From the NCBI GenBank assembly GCA_037954665.1, contig JBBMOL010000136.1, positions 1,624,501 to 1,688,500 of the forward strand: a stretch of DNA of 64,000 nucleotides, read 5' to 3'. This document shows, piece by piece, positions 1-11,169 of this stretch. Origin of the DNA: Laguncularia racemosa (Eukaryota > Streptophyta > Magnoliopsida > Myrtales > Combretaceae). A program made the translations under genes and the position numbers. Under the pieces are notes generated by a model. It was not told the DNA's origin. It worked only from the letters and a program-made list of their open reading frames with translations, and did not search any database. The first letter of the stretch is position 1. Every line of letters starts with the position of its first letter.

Positions 1-1485
1 TCGATCCCTCGAGGAACCAATAGAGTACTAGATCTTTGGCAATTCTTATTAATATCTAGGTGATTAAAAAGGGGTTTTGAAATGTCTAATCTAAAAATTT
101 AACTTAAAGCAACAAGAAAAATTTTATGACGAATCTATCAATTATGAACAAGGGAAATTAGAATTCACCCTAGATTTGTTAATCAAATTGCTACCAAGTT
201 ATATCAACTAGTGGTTATAAGGTTATTCAAGTGAGTTTAGAAAATCCTTTTTAGGGATGTTGACCTTAAATCAATTAGTCGGCTTCCGCGTCTCCAATTA
301 ACCAAGGAATCAAAATTATGTTCATACACCTCCCGATGCTACAAACAACTAATGCCCTAAATCAATTAACCCTAATCCCTTAGTGATTAATTAACAAGAA
401 ACATTTCATTGCGCCCTCCATAAACTCTAATTAAACCAATTATCGCAACTCCCGTATTGATAATCAATCTAATTAAGAATTCCTAACAAATCCTAATCAA
501 TTCCCGTATCAAAAGGATTTCTAACAATTATAATCAAAGACTGATTATAATTGAAATCAAAGGAATTGCAATCATGAATAATCCTAATAATTCCTAATTA
601 CATAACATGGCTACAATTATCCTTTTAACATTCTAGAGTTTCATCCAATTTCCCACAAGGATGATTTAGAACATTATAGTATGAGTTGCATAAAAACAAT
701 TGAAATAAAGAGGTGCAATGGAATTCATATTAAACAACTAATAAATGGCATAAAAGAAAATAAAGTAAATGAAACAATGGTTATAATCTTCAAGAGCTTC
801 AATCTTCAAAAATGACTCCTTGAATTCTTCAATTGAAAGCAAACTTCAACAAAATGACATTCTTCCTTCAAACTAAACTTTGGAAAAATCTAAAGTACCT
901 AAGGAAATTCTAATGATTCAAAAGAAAGACAAATGATACTAAAACAAAGAAGAAGAACAAAAGGATTCTAAACAAAAGAAAGGATGCTTAACCAAAGAAA
1001 GGATGCTTCCAAGGTTCACACAAGGGGTCTATTTATAGATCCAAAGAGGAGGGGGATGAGGTGGATCTGATGAGGATTTGAGTCAGCAAATTAATTAGGA
1101 TACGATTTTGGAGAGATTCTCGCAATGGATATCCGGGGAGTAATGAAGGCCGGCTCAAGGCCGGCGGCCTTGATTGTCGGCCGGCTCAAGGCCGGCGGCT
1201 TTTCTTCTTTTTGAGGCCGGTTTAAAGGCCGGTCAGGCCCGGCTCAAGGCCGGCGGCTTGAATGTAGGCCGGCCCAAGGACGGCGGCCTTCGGTGCAATC
1301 CTTCGCTCACTTCTTAAATTTTGTGAAAAACTCCTCCAATTAACTTGTAATTTACTTTTGGGTCCTCAAAACCTGTATTTTCACAATAAATACCATTAAG
1401 TATCATTTCTTTATATTTTCTTATAATATTAAAATAAATTTAATATAAGTCCAAAAGAAAATATAAGTATAATGTGATCTTATCA
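1..1485 (-). repeat. Athila-like LTR, left part cut by window edge
   Basis: The window opens with words close to the U5 end of Athila-type LTRs (a 'cgatccct-cgagga' stretch), followed by a long AT-rich body typical of those LTRs. A minus-strand TATA box (TATAAATAG) lies at 1029-1037, so the LTR reads right to left. Its U3 end is placed at 1485, where the + strand ends in ATCA (TG on the minus strand). To the right it abuts a piece of an L1 LTR, so this is either a solo LTR or the 5' LTR of an element lying off the left edge. No coding potential. The family call rests on resemblance to known LTR wording, not on a protein domain. Confidence 0.5.
1145..1290. repeat. GC-rich GGCCGG palindromic repeat in U3
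   Basis: About six imperfect copies of GGCCGGCTCAAGGCCGGC-like words sit in an otherwise AT-rich LTR, upstream of the minus-strand TATA box. Each copy is self-complementary. Nearly the same word occurs in the U3 of CRM-like LTRs near 42612-42652, 46184-46228, 50743-50790 and 52858-52895. Confidence 0.85.
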
Positions 1486-1622
1486 ATTGGTCACACTATT
1501 GTTTAAGAATTGGTTCATAAATATTGAGGAATTGTGCAATTGTTGAACTAGTTTGATTGACATTTCTTGATTGTCTTTCAAATTGGTTTTGCATGTGCTT
1601 AATCTTGGTTTTAGGCACATCA
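1486..1622 (+). repeat. U5 end of an L1-family LTR
   Basis: The stretch ends in GGCACATCA, the terminus seen in other L1 LTR copies (solo LTR ending at 40354, inverted LTR starting at 20189), and is followed six bases later by a primer-binding site. The rest of this LTR is missing or lies beyond the Athila-like LTR that interrupts it. Confidence 0.6.
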
Positions 1623-1627
1623 TCTTT

Positions 1628-1639
1628 TGGTATTAGAGC
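1628..1639 (+). promoter_or_regulatory. Primer-binding site, tRNA-iMet type
   Basis: TGGTATTAGAGC differs by one base from the usual plant tRNA-iMet site TGGTATCAGAGC. It lies just after an LTR end, where minus-strand DNA synthesis would start. Confidence 0.75.
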
Positions 1640-2284
1640 ATAGGTTAAGAGAAAGGAATTTTCGTGATCCTCATTATCAATTAGGGTTCTTCACTTTGAC
1701 TCAAAATTGTGTGTGGAGGATTGAATTGCATGAATGTGTTGTTGAGGAGTTGTAATTGTTGTATGTTGAAGTGGAATTGGAAATCTTGTTGCAGCTGATT
1801 TGTTGTTGAGATCACCGTGAGTAGAAGAGCATGTGTGTATGTGTGTATGTATGTGTGGCATATTGTTTGTGTTGATTGAATGAGTTGCAACATGGTGTCC
1901 TTGAGCTTACCGTGAGGAAGAGTAGTGTTTCTTTGTGCTCATTTGTGATCACTTGGAAAAAGTGAAAAAAATTTGAAAATAAAGAAGAGCAAACAGAGAG
2001 TTGATGATTTTGGGATTGTAGTTTGAATTTTGAAAGCAAAGAAGAGTGAATGGAGTGTTGATGATTTTGGAATTGTGATTGTCTTTTACAATTTTTAGAT
2101 TTGAACTATATTTTTCAACCTTAACCTCTAACTAAACTAAAATACATGCATATATAGATAAGTACTTAGGTTAGATAATATATAGTTATATATATTTTTA
2201 TACATGATATATATTGGTTTATGTGAATAGGAGTTGTGATTTTACATTTTTACAAATTTTGGGATTTGATTATTGAGGATGTTG
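1640..2284 (+). other. L1 untranslated leader remnant; no gene
   Basis: From 1640 to about 1830 the sequence matches the leader after the second L1 primer site (17951 onward): a GGAATTTTC-TGATC stretch, then TTAGGGTTCTT. Both are followed by GTG-rich sequence with no long frame. From about 2100 it becomes AT-rich and probably merges into the R1 LTR; the border is not clear. Confidence 0.5.
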
Positions 2285-3753
2285 GAAGAGTACATCCTTA
2301 GTTATCTTGTTTAACTCTCGGGCGTATGGAATGGAGCACTAGAGAAGTGAAATGAGACAGAGATGTTGAGGAATAAGGACTGTAAGTCAATCTTGAGTGG
2401 TTGATTTGATGTTTAAGTGAAATGGCATAAAGGTGTTGAGGACGTTAAGTGAAATGGCATAGAGGTGTCGAGAAATGAGGACTGTAAGTCAATCTCGAGT
2501 GGTTGATTGACAGTTAAGGAGATTTGAGCTATATTACACTATTATTTAACTAAAATTTTGTGTCTAGCTTGATTGTTCCATCCGGTTGGTCTGGCCTTCC
2601 TTGCTTTATCTATGATGTGAAATGTATGATCTCTTCTTCTTGTGGTAAATGCGAATATGAGGTGTAATGATTTTTTCTTGCGGGATTGATTGGGTCCCTA
2701 ATGTTTGTCATTGGAATTGTATTCTTTAAAGGCTTGATAGTTTACTTTATTACCTTAAGCGTAGATTGGCCTATGATTTGGTATTGTTTGATCATCTTGA
2801 AACTAATTAATTAAATGATTGGACTCAAATAAAACTGGACATGCATTTACATAAGACATTGCATGAAATTGAAGGCCATCACTGCTACAAGGCTCGCCGG
2901 AAGTAATAAGAGGATTACTGTTCCGTTAAGTGCAAATTAAGTGACTAGGGGATTGTCGCGCCTTGACGGTTTCGAGTCCGACTGGTCCTTGAGGGTGTTG
3001 CTCAATCATGAGGCACGGGAGCGTTTAGTGTATGAGAACACTAGAGCTGATGATATCAAAGTTAAAAGATATTTAAATTATCAAAGAGATAAGATAATTA
3101 AACCGGGTAATGAGACCTGGGCACTAATGGTGGCTTCGGAATCCCTAACCTAAGGTTAAGGGGGGAGGGGTGTAAACTCTAGACTTCATGTCGGTTACCG
3201 AGAGACCGCATGAGATGCTGCATTCATATGGTTGTTCGTACATAACATATGATTTGATAATTCGATTCGAAATTTCTTGTGCGTGTGTAGCATTAAGAGT
3301 ATTGCACTCCCATTCATTGAGTCATAGTGTGCTCACCCCTCTACAGACTGTTTTGCAGGTAAAGATTATGAAAGCTCGGGATGAGATAAGATGTGAAGTG
3401 TCAATAGTTTTTGGAAGCCAAGGATGATAAAGTAAGAGTTGTGAATTTAGACTATTTAGCCAAAATGTTACTTTTAGGACCTTAATGTAAAAATTGAAAT
3501 TATGAGACTTAGGGTTTTATTCCATTTACTGATTGGTAGGGTATTCCGAATCTCTGTGATTTTGGTTAACCGTAGGACACGGAATCCATAGTTATATTTT
3601 AAGGTATAATTATATGTAATAATATTAGTCATAAATGTAATTAATCATTTAGAGTCTTGTGATCTCTGACTCATAAGACGTTATCATGTAACGGGTGTAC
3701 ACGTGTCATGATAATTTTAGTGGAAACTTCCAAGCCCCCTTTGAGGCGTGACA
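2285..3753 (+). repeat. R1-family long LTR, copy 1
   Basis: The right end is sharp (GAGGCGTGACA at 3743-3753); the left end is fuzzy. The core at 2870-3440 recurs at 29030-29566 and 37150-37700, sharing the words GAAGGCCATCAC, GCGCCTTGACGGTT and TTCATATGGTTG. The last 200 bases match 36485-36803 and 37730-38033. A copy starting TGTCACG (28485) and this GTGACA end give matched LTR termini. The lineage is not identified, since no protein can be tied to it; such termini would suit a chromovirus with long LTRs. Confidence 0.6.
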
Positions 3754-4317
3754 CATTTGAGGGTAATTGTTTTTTACTATTTGCATTATTTGATTTGATT
3801 ATTTAGTAGGACTAATTCTCATTAAATTATATGATTTTTTATGTTATTCTTAGTGTAGATTATCACTTTTAAGGTTTCGTCAATTGAATTGGAAATTTAG
3901 TTTTTTCGAGCTTAGGATTGACTTCGACAATCCTTAATGTAGCTAGGGTTTATTAATCAATTTAGGATTTTAGAATTTTGAATTTGGGTCTTGAGTAAAC
4001 CTTAGTTAAGATTTATGACTCTTAATGTAATGTTTTAGGGTTATGGTTCATCTAAGGTTTTGATCTTTTGGGGTTTAGGTACATTAGTTGTATCAATGAT
4101 CCTAGAGCAAATCCTAAGTTTAAAGTCACATTTTTGTATTCGTTTTTCGATATATTTCCTAATACTCTCACTAGACCTAGCTTTTGATCTTGAAAATTTT
4201 CAAGGTTTGCATAGGTGGTATTGTCATTGTCTATGTTCCCTCTTTTTATTATATTATTATTATTTTTTTTATCATCATCCCTATGATCATTAGCTTTTCT
4301 TATGAACTCATTTTCAT
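3754..4317. other. AT-rich stretch, no gene seen
   Basis: The sequence after the R1 LTR is AT-rich with frequent stops in all frames. The one moderate open frame (4060-4293) is hydrophobic and low in complexity, with no recognisable domain. Confidence 0.5.
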
Positions 4318-5407
4318 TCTCTTTTCTAGGATAAAAGGGATCAAAACATAACTAATGCTCTGATTGAGTATAGATCAAGGAATAAGGAACCTAGCAATAC
4401 AATCATTAATACTTCAAAAGACATTAGTCCTTTAAAATTAACTCTACCTAGTATTTGACCATATCTAAATTGATATGGTGTTAGCAAAGAACTTTAGGTT
4501 AAAGATCGAGTGGCTATTGTTAACATTGCAAAGGAAGAAGAGGATGATGAACTAGTTGATTTTACGTGTACTCTTGAGTGCACCATCGATAGTAAGCAGA
4601 GTACTCTTATGCATGTCCTTGAACAACAAAATGAATCCTTGCTAGTTAATGATGATGAGGTGAATCTTGCCATTCAAATAGATGAGAATGACAATGATGA
4701 AATTGGAGTACTTGAAGAATTCAACAACATAGAAGAGCATATTGGATTTGATTCTAGGAACTTTAAGGAGCATGACAATCAAGTGTATGTGGATGCTCTA
4801 AGAGATGCAAGACTCTTTAATAGTTAGAAAGATGGAACAGCTAATGAAGCTTCTATTAATGGTATTATGTCTCATGACATGCCCCCTCTTTATAGTGAGG
4901 CCACTTTACCCATGATCCTTCTTAGTACCTTTCCTCCCCTAGTTATTGAAATGCTAAGTCAAATTGAAGGAGGGTCTTCAAGAATGCTACCGATGACTGC
5001 ATTTCATAGGTTCATGGTTCATTCTCATCTCCTACCTCCATTGGATCGTCTACACAAGTTAGAGGGAGAGTTCTAGTTAGAAGCAATTTGCTGAGGTTTT
5101 GAATTAAACACTAATATGGTATCAATGCTTGGCAAAATTAGGTCTCTTTTGAATAAACGTTGGAGTTCATTATCTGAGGAGTTGAAGCTCATTATGGATA
5201 GTGTTAAGGGGGGCATGAGCTTTGAAATTTAGGATTGGTAGCATAGAGCCTATTGCAATTGAAGCACAAAAAGTGTTAAATTGTCAAGACTTAGTAAACC
5301 AACGTAAGAGGATTTTGGTGGAACTCATAGAAATTGATCTTAAGATAAAAACAAGCCTGTGTGATTTAGATATGAATTCCATAGTAGGATTAGTTGAAGG
5401 TCCTTGA
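4318..5407 (+). pseudogene. Unrecognised decayed coding stretch
   Basis: I do not recognise this protein. Several open pieces follow one another on the + strand: about 4318-4458, 4510-4827 (acidic, rich in E, D and N, 105 codons), 4867-5076, about 5090-5230, and 5222-5407 (Leu/Ile heptad-like, probably coiled coil). Few stops separate them and amino acid use looks protein-like, unlike the surroundings. The stretch lies downstream of, and antisense to, the Tat pol on the minus strand. Some Tat-lineage elements are known to carry an extra antisense frame between pol and the 3' LTR, so that is my leading inference. It could equally be a captured host gene or part of a DNA transposon. Confidence 0.35.
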
Positions 5408-6117
5408 ATGAACATTGCTTTTGACAGTCATTTTGTGTTCCTTTGATTTAGTATGTCATATGTAGACTTATTTAATGGATGATGGTTTCACTTTGATTTA
5501 GAAGTTCATTTCATATCTTTGTGTATGTCATTGCATAAACTTGCATAGTCTTATATTAGTAAATGGTATGTTATTTGTAGCGTGCTTAGTAGAGATTGCA
5601 CTCATGCAGCAACACTTACATAAAGTATGTATAATAAGACTAATATGATCTTTCACACATTAGTAATTTTTTTTAGAAAATGTCGCACATGAAGAATGCT
5701 CCACGTGCTAGCAACGATTTTTAGAATGATAAAAAAACGATAGTTACACTTTCTACTAAGGGGATATTACCCACTACTTAACAAGTTATGATATCATTAG
5801 AGAATATTTTAACCAATGAAACCACTATACCTAGAAAGGGTATTATAACATATTCTTAGGAGGTAATACTCTTACCAATTGACATGACATAAACCATAAA
5901 ACATCATGTACTTGAAGATAAATCTACTATAAAGTGGTAGTAATGTGATACTATATTTATTAGGTTCTCAATAATACATATAATGTGCACTAGGGAATTG
6001 AGCTTATATCCTTGTAGCAACAACAAATAAAGGCATTAAAATGAAAGTAAACATGTTAGAAGCAGGCATACATGACTTGAGTAGTATTTTCATTAATTTG
6101 CTTCTTCTTTAAATATC
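5408..6117. other. Tat 3' noncoding region; no gene
   Basis: AT-rich sequence between the end of the Tat integrase and the decayed + strand coding stretch. I could not find a second copy of the Tat LTR here (its 5' LTR is at 13247-13786), so the 3' LTR is lost, too diverged, or further left. Confidence 0.4.
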
Positions 6118-7460
6118 ACTTTTACAAATGAAACTTTCTAATATATTGAAAATTGATAGGAGTAGTGATAACATCAATTTTTAGATTATAGAGCTTGTAA
6201 TTGTTGCTATCATGGACTTCTTCATAAAGGGTCCTTCTCACTTAGGTGTAAATTTCAGAACTAGAGTACCTTAGCACATATACTCGGCTGCTTGAAGTAT
6301 AACATCAACTTGTTGAAATGACTTCTTTTTCACCAAACAATTGTAAACTATGCCCAACTTGTGTTGATAGTGAATTAAATTGCATTTAGTAGTGTCTTGC
6401 TTTTCTTCTAAGGCCTCCAAGTCTAGCATTCTCAAGGTATCCGACTCAAGCTCAACATTGATAGCTAATTGTGTGGAGGGAATCAAAACTTCTATTAGAA
6501 TTACTACCTCGATCTTATACACTAAAGAGAAAGGTATCGCTTGAGTCGGCTTTCGCCTTGATGTCTTATAAGCCCAAAGTGCAAGCGACAACTTATCATG
6601 CCATTCCTTATGATTATCGTGAACCATACAACTAAGCACCTTGAGTAGACTCTTGTTTGTTGCCTTTGCTTGACCATTCCCTTTTGGGGATTAAGGTGTA
6701 GACTTAACATAATCAATGCTATAGGAAACCAATCTAAGAAAAATGTGCTTTGGGATTCTAAATCTGCATCTTCTTTAGGGGGGTTGCCTCTACCCATTTA
6801 GTAAAACATTTGGTCCTGGCTAAGATGCAAATGCATCTTCTTGATGGTGGATGAAAGGGACCAATAAGATTGAATGCCTAAGTGTGGAAAGGCTATGAGC
6901 TTGTACACTATGAAGAGTAACCGCTGAGGCATGAATGGCATTGCCATGTTGTTGACAAATTATACATTTCCTAACAAAATTAAAGGCATTAGCTTCTATA
7001 GTTGGCCAATAGTATCCTATATTAAGTAGATGATAATATAGCTTCCTTCCTCCTTAGTGTTCCTCACATTCTCTAACATGAGCTTTAGTTAATATTTTTT
7101 TTTTGTCTTGGGGATACAATACACCTAAGGGGTTTACCTATAAATGAAACCCTATACAATTCATTTTCATGCATGGGATACTTTTTGGTCTTCCTTTTTA
7201 CCAATCTAACATCAATATTATTGGTGGGCAGGACATTATTCTTTAAGTAATCGATGTACAAGCGCCTCCAATCTTCCATAATGGCCACAAAATTACATTC
7301 CTTTTCATCTGATAATTTAGAAAATTTTGGACATTGATGGCCAGAATTCAATAATATAGTGTCAATCTCTCCTCTCCACACCAAATCTTATGATACTTAT
7401 CTAGCTTGAGATGTGCCTCTTTTGTGGAAGTACATTAGGACAAAACACCTTTTAGGCCTT
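6118..7460 (-). pseudogene. Tat integrase, frame-broken
   Basis: The linker to integrase (7384-7085) has the Tat pattern W--LYIDYLKN followed by YPM-ENELYR. The zinc-binding region lies near 7070-6960 (CIICQQHG). The catalytic core keeps KWVEA (about 6800) and, after frame shifts, CRF-IPKHI and GNGQAKATN. The piece between these last two, which normally holds the second catalytic Asp, is missing. The core continues as WALWAYKTSRRKPT-like sequence at 6603-6520. The C-terminal segment ends near 6118 with NNYKLYNL and ITTPINFQYI. At least two frame changes and several stops are present. Confidence 0.75.
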
Positions 7461-7559
7461 AATAATGTAGTGTTCCATTTAACTGCATAAAAACTTTTAG
7501 TGTCAAAACAGAAGCCACATTAAGGTGTGCTAACTATTCCTTTATTGAAGTATGCCAAT

Positions 7560-8060
7560 TGTCTTGTGGTTTCTCATCTTTGTCAATGAGATCCAATGCA
7601 GTACATGGTATGGACTTTCTCGGTATCTTAATACTCAGACTATTACTTGCATCTTAAATAGGGACTTTAGACGCTAGTGTGGCTAATGCATCCGCATATC
7701 TATTGATAGATCAAGTTGTATGTTCGTAGCGTACTGATTAAAATTTTTTCACCAAAGTTTGCATTGTAGCCATATAAGGCGCTAATGCAGGTTCTTTAAG
7801 TGTGAACGCACCATTAGCCTATTTGATAATCAAGTTGGAATCACCTTGAATACATAATTGATGAGCTCTAATCTCCTGTGCATATATCAACCCAAGCAAG
7901 AGAGCTTTATACTTAGCCTCATTATTGGTGCAATAGAAATCAAACTTGAATGCCAATGGTATTTATTAGCACAACACTTGCTCCCTATCCTTTGCTTCTA
8001 GTAGAGCCATCAAACTAGAGTAACCATTTTCCCTCTATTTTGACCATTAGGGAGTCTTCA
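7560..8060 (-). pseudogene. Tat additional (archaeal-type) RNase H
   Basis: Between the retroviral RNase H and integrase, the minus strand encodes CTNNEAKYKALLLGL (about 7945-7868), then IRAHQLCIQGDSNLIIK with a downstream stop, and a conserved stretch ALAPYMATMQTLVKKF. This is the extra RNase H domain found in Tat elements. The E of CTNNEA and the D of GDSNLI, two likely active-site residues, are kept, but in-frame stops break the domain. Confidence 0.7.
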
Positions 8061-8439
8061 TGGAATTTTATTGGTTTGGCCTCAATGATTGAGCCTTTTT
8101 TTGCATTTTGAAAATGTGCTAATAGATCAGCTAATGCTTGTGAATTGATAGCCTTAGGAGATTGAATAGCAATTCAAATTCTCCAAGAAGGAGAAACCAT
8201 TTTGCAATTCTACCAAACGAAGTCGATCAGGACAACAAGTATTTGATAGGATTTAATCAAGTGAACAAATTGGTCTTGTGCACTAAAACAATAATGCTAA
8301 AATTTTTTAGTGGCAAATACCAACAGAAGACATGCTTTTCACAAGTTAGGTAATTAACCTTGTTTCCTTAAAATGTACAACTCAAATAGTAAATAGGTCG
8401 CTCTTAGCTATCCATCTCCTATACAAGTAAGGCCTCAAT

Positions 8440-9580
8440 GAACTTATTAGTAGAAGTTAAATACAAGATCAATGGCAACCTATTTATTGGCATTGCTATG
8501 GTTTGAGGAGAAACTAACATCCCCTTACTCTTTTGAATTACTTCTTCATGTGTTTGGTTCTATTCAAATGGAGCCCCCGTCTTCATAAGCTGGTGTAAGG
8601 GATATGAAATTTTTGCAAGTGCTAGCACAAATCTTTTGATATAAGAAACTTTATCCATGAAGGTCTTTAACTCTCTTAGAGTAGCAAGTGATGGCACGAA
8701 TAGTATAGCTTTGACTTTTGCTGGGTCAACATCAATTCCCTTCCTATGGACCACAAATCTTAGAAACTTCCTTGAGGCCACACTAAAAACACACTTCAAA
8801 GGATTCATGCAAAACTTAAATAGTCGACATCATTTAAAAACCTTTTGCAGGTAAATCAAGTGATCAGGTGCCCTCCTTGATTTGATGACGATATTGTCAA
8901 TGTAATCCTCCATAAAGTCATGCATCATATCATGAAATTTGGTAGTCATTGCCCTTTGATAAGTGGCACTCACATTCTTGAGTCCAAAAGGCATAATTGT
9001 GTAATAAAAGTTTCCCATTAACATCTTGAATGTAGTACTCTTAGCATCTTTGCTGACCATCTTAATTTGATTGTAACCACTTAAACCACCCACGAATGAG
9101 AATAACTCATGCCTTGTAGTTACATCCACCAGAGTATCGATATTTGGCAAAGGGAAATCATCCTTTGGGAAAGCCTTATTAAGATCATGAAAATCCACAC
9201 AAGTAGATATTTATGTATTCTTCTTCTTAACTAGTATAACATTAGCTGGCCAAGTTGGTTGTTCAATTGGTTTAATAAAACTAGCATAGAGCAAATTTTC
9301 AACCTCTTGCTTGATCTGGACTTCAATTTCAAGACGAAAGACTCGTTGTGCCTGTTTGACAGGTGTGATCCTTGGGGCAATATTTAGCTTATGTATTATG
9401 AGACTAGGGTCGAGTCATGACATTTCTTCATACATCCATGTAAACACATCTTTGTATTCCTTTAACAACTCAATGAGCAGAGACTTTATTTTGTGTAATA
9501 GACCATTGCTAACAAAGATTGGTTGCAGCAACTTTCTAAGTGTGCTAGATCCAATTCTTCTATCTCTTCAGCTTAGGGCT
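8440..9580 (-). pseudogene. Tat reverse transcriptase and RNase H start
   Basis: The upstream part reads LLKEYKDVFTWMYEEM with a stop, then DPSLIMHKLNI. The palm follows with VDFHDLNKA-PKDDFPLPNID, a good match to Tat RT, and MPFGLKN (9000-8980). The catalytic box that should be Y-V-D-D reads Y-I-D-N (8895-8884), a loss of the second Asp that would remove polymerase activity. Then come a thumb/connection segment (8808-8560) with GIDVDPAKVKAI and SYIKRFV. Stops and at least one frame change divide the pieces. Confidence 0.8.
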
Positions 9581-9954
9581 TCATTTGCTCTTGCATTTGT
9601 TATGGGGTGGGCTAGACATCTTGAAATCGTATGGGATTTGAAGAAGACAAGCATAACTCTTCAGACCCTTATGATCGTTATAAACGGTATACTTTTAGCC
9701 TATCTTCCTTAATATAAACTTCAATTTTTGTTGATTTCTTATTCTTCTTCTTACGTCCATAGTAACCACATATTCTTCTCTTCTTTTGTTGGCCATCTTG
9801 AATTTCTTCCCAAGTGGATAATGGAATACTAGTTGGTCTTGCAATAGTGGTTTCTCCTTCCTTAGCAAACTCATCAGAGAAAGTTGACTTAATGAAATAT
9901 GATTTGTCACGCTCAAAGGGATTCTTGGTAGTAGGGATAAATATATCTTTCCCC

Positions 9955-10310
9955 TTTCAATGAATTGATGCATTGATGCAACGTCGATGGAATCAAATTG
10001 TAATCATGCAGCCATTTCCTTCCTATAAGCAGGTGATAGGATATAAGGGCATCAATCACATGAAAGGTATTAGTGCTATGAATTGGCATCACCTTAAAAT
10101 CAATATTAACTCATCCCATAGTTTTTGTGGGAGAGTGAGTGAAACCATTCATTAAGATTGGTTGCTTCATGAGTTGTTGAATATTAATTCCAGCAGCTCG
10201 AAACGTGGACATTGGCATGATATTCAAGAAGGAACTAGTGTTAATGAATGTTCTCTTTACTGAATGCCCATTAAGTGCACCCTAAACGTATAAAGGATGA
10301 TTGTGATTTG
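9955..10310 (-). pseudogene. Tat aspartic protease
   Basis: The minus strand encodes FINTSSFLNIMPMSTFRAAG, matching the Tat protease active site followed by LN-(I/L)-(M/L)P-ST. The catalytic Asp of D-T-G/S is replaced by Asn (INTSS), so the enzyme is dead even apart from a stop further on. FHVIDALISYHLLIGRKWLH and LIPSTLHQCI follow, equal to the flap-to-C-terminal part (YHLLLGRPWLH in intact relatives). Most changes can be explained by G-to-A. Confidence 0.75.
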
Positions 10311-10475
10311 GGCTCTTGAGATATATTAGCATCAGTGAGTAAAATTGTATTTTTGTGCACACGTGCCATCCTTTTCACAAGTTGTGCTACACTGCACTCT
10401 ACATATTGATCTTTAAAGATCTACATAAGTGCAGCAATAGTTGCAAGCTTAGTCTTCTCATCAAACCTAAGAAGG

Positions 10476-10830
10476 TCAAAGGTTAAAGAAGTTCCTAAAG
10501 TTTGATGTTTTTAAGAGTGTTGCTACTATAGGAGGATATTCATCTTCTTCAACTTCAGTTGATTTTCCTTTGTCCTTACATCTCTTGGCAGGTGGCTCAT
10601 CATTTGTTTCCAAAGTATTAGGCTCATGAGCGATGGTATTCATTGCTCCATGTTGATTGTTATGAGTTGGAATGGGATTGTTGCAAATGTTGTTATCTTC
10701 AATGATAAGCTCCCTAGTTTGTACCCTCTCATTGAATATCTTCTTTAAGGTAAAACAATCTTTTGTGGAATGTCCCACAATTTTATGAAATCTACATAAC
10801 TTTAGATCATTTCTCTCCTTAGGGATAGGG
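10476..10830 (-). pseudogene. Tat gag zinc knuckle and linker
   Basis: The minus strand reads CRFHKIVGHSTKDCFTLKK, a C-x3-H-type knuckle (C..FH...GH-T-DC) at about 10812-10750, the form used by Tat gag. It is followed by FNERVQTRELI and a charged, Lys-rich tail (PPAKRCKDKGKS). One frame of about 100 codons remains open. The role would be RNA binding and packaging. Confidence 0.7.
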
Positions 10831-11169
10831 AGGTGCTCAACTTTTGGAAGTTTGATATTTTCGTCTCATAGCCATATGTCAAGAATCACGTGCACTTTTC
10901 CTATTGGGTATGGGTATGTCAACTCCTCAAATTTGGGGTTCTCCATTTTTGGTTTCTTACCTATCATAGACTCCTTACCTTAGGTTGAATTCACGGATGG
11001 CCTTCGCTTATCGAACCTTGCATGCTTGCCCCTTTGCCGTGCAATGGACTTATTAGTTCATCATGCATTTTTAACCAATGCTGCGAATGAGGTTAAGTGT
11101 AGATTCTCCAAATGGATAGCATACTCAATAAACATTACTTAGATACAGATTTTTATCAACTCCCTTTCA

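Noticed and set aside
5622..5700. tRNA or other small RNA gene in the AT-rich intervals
   Set aside because: No cloverleaf with A and B box spacing could be found by eye here or in other gene-free stretches; tRNA-like words are primer-binding sites next to LTR ends.
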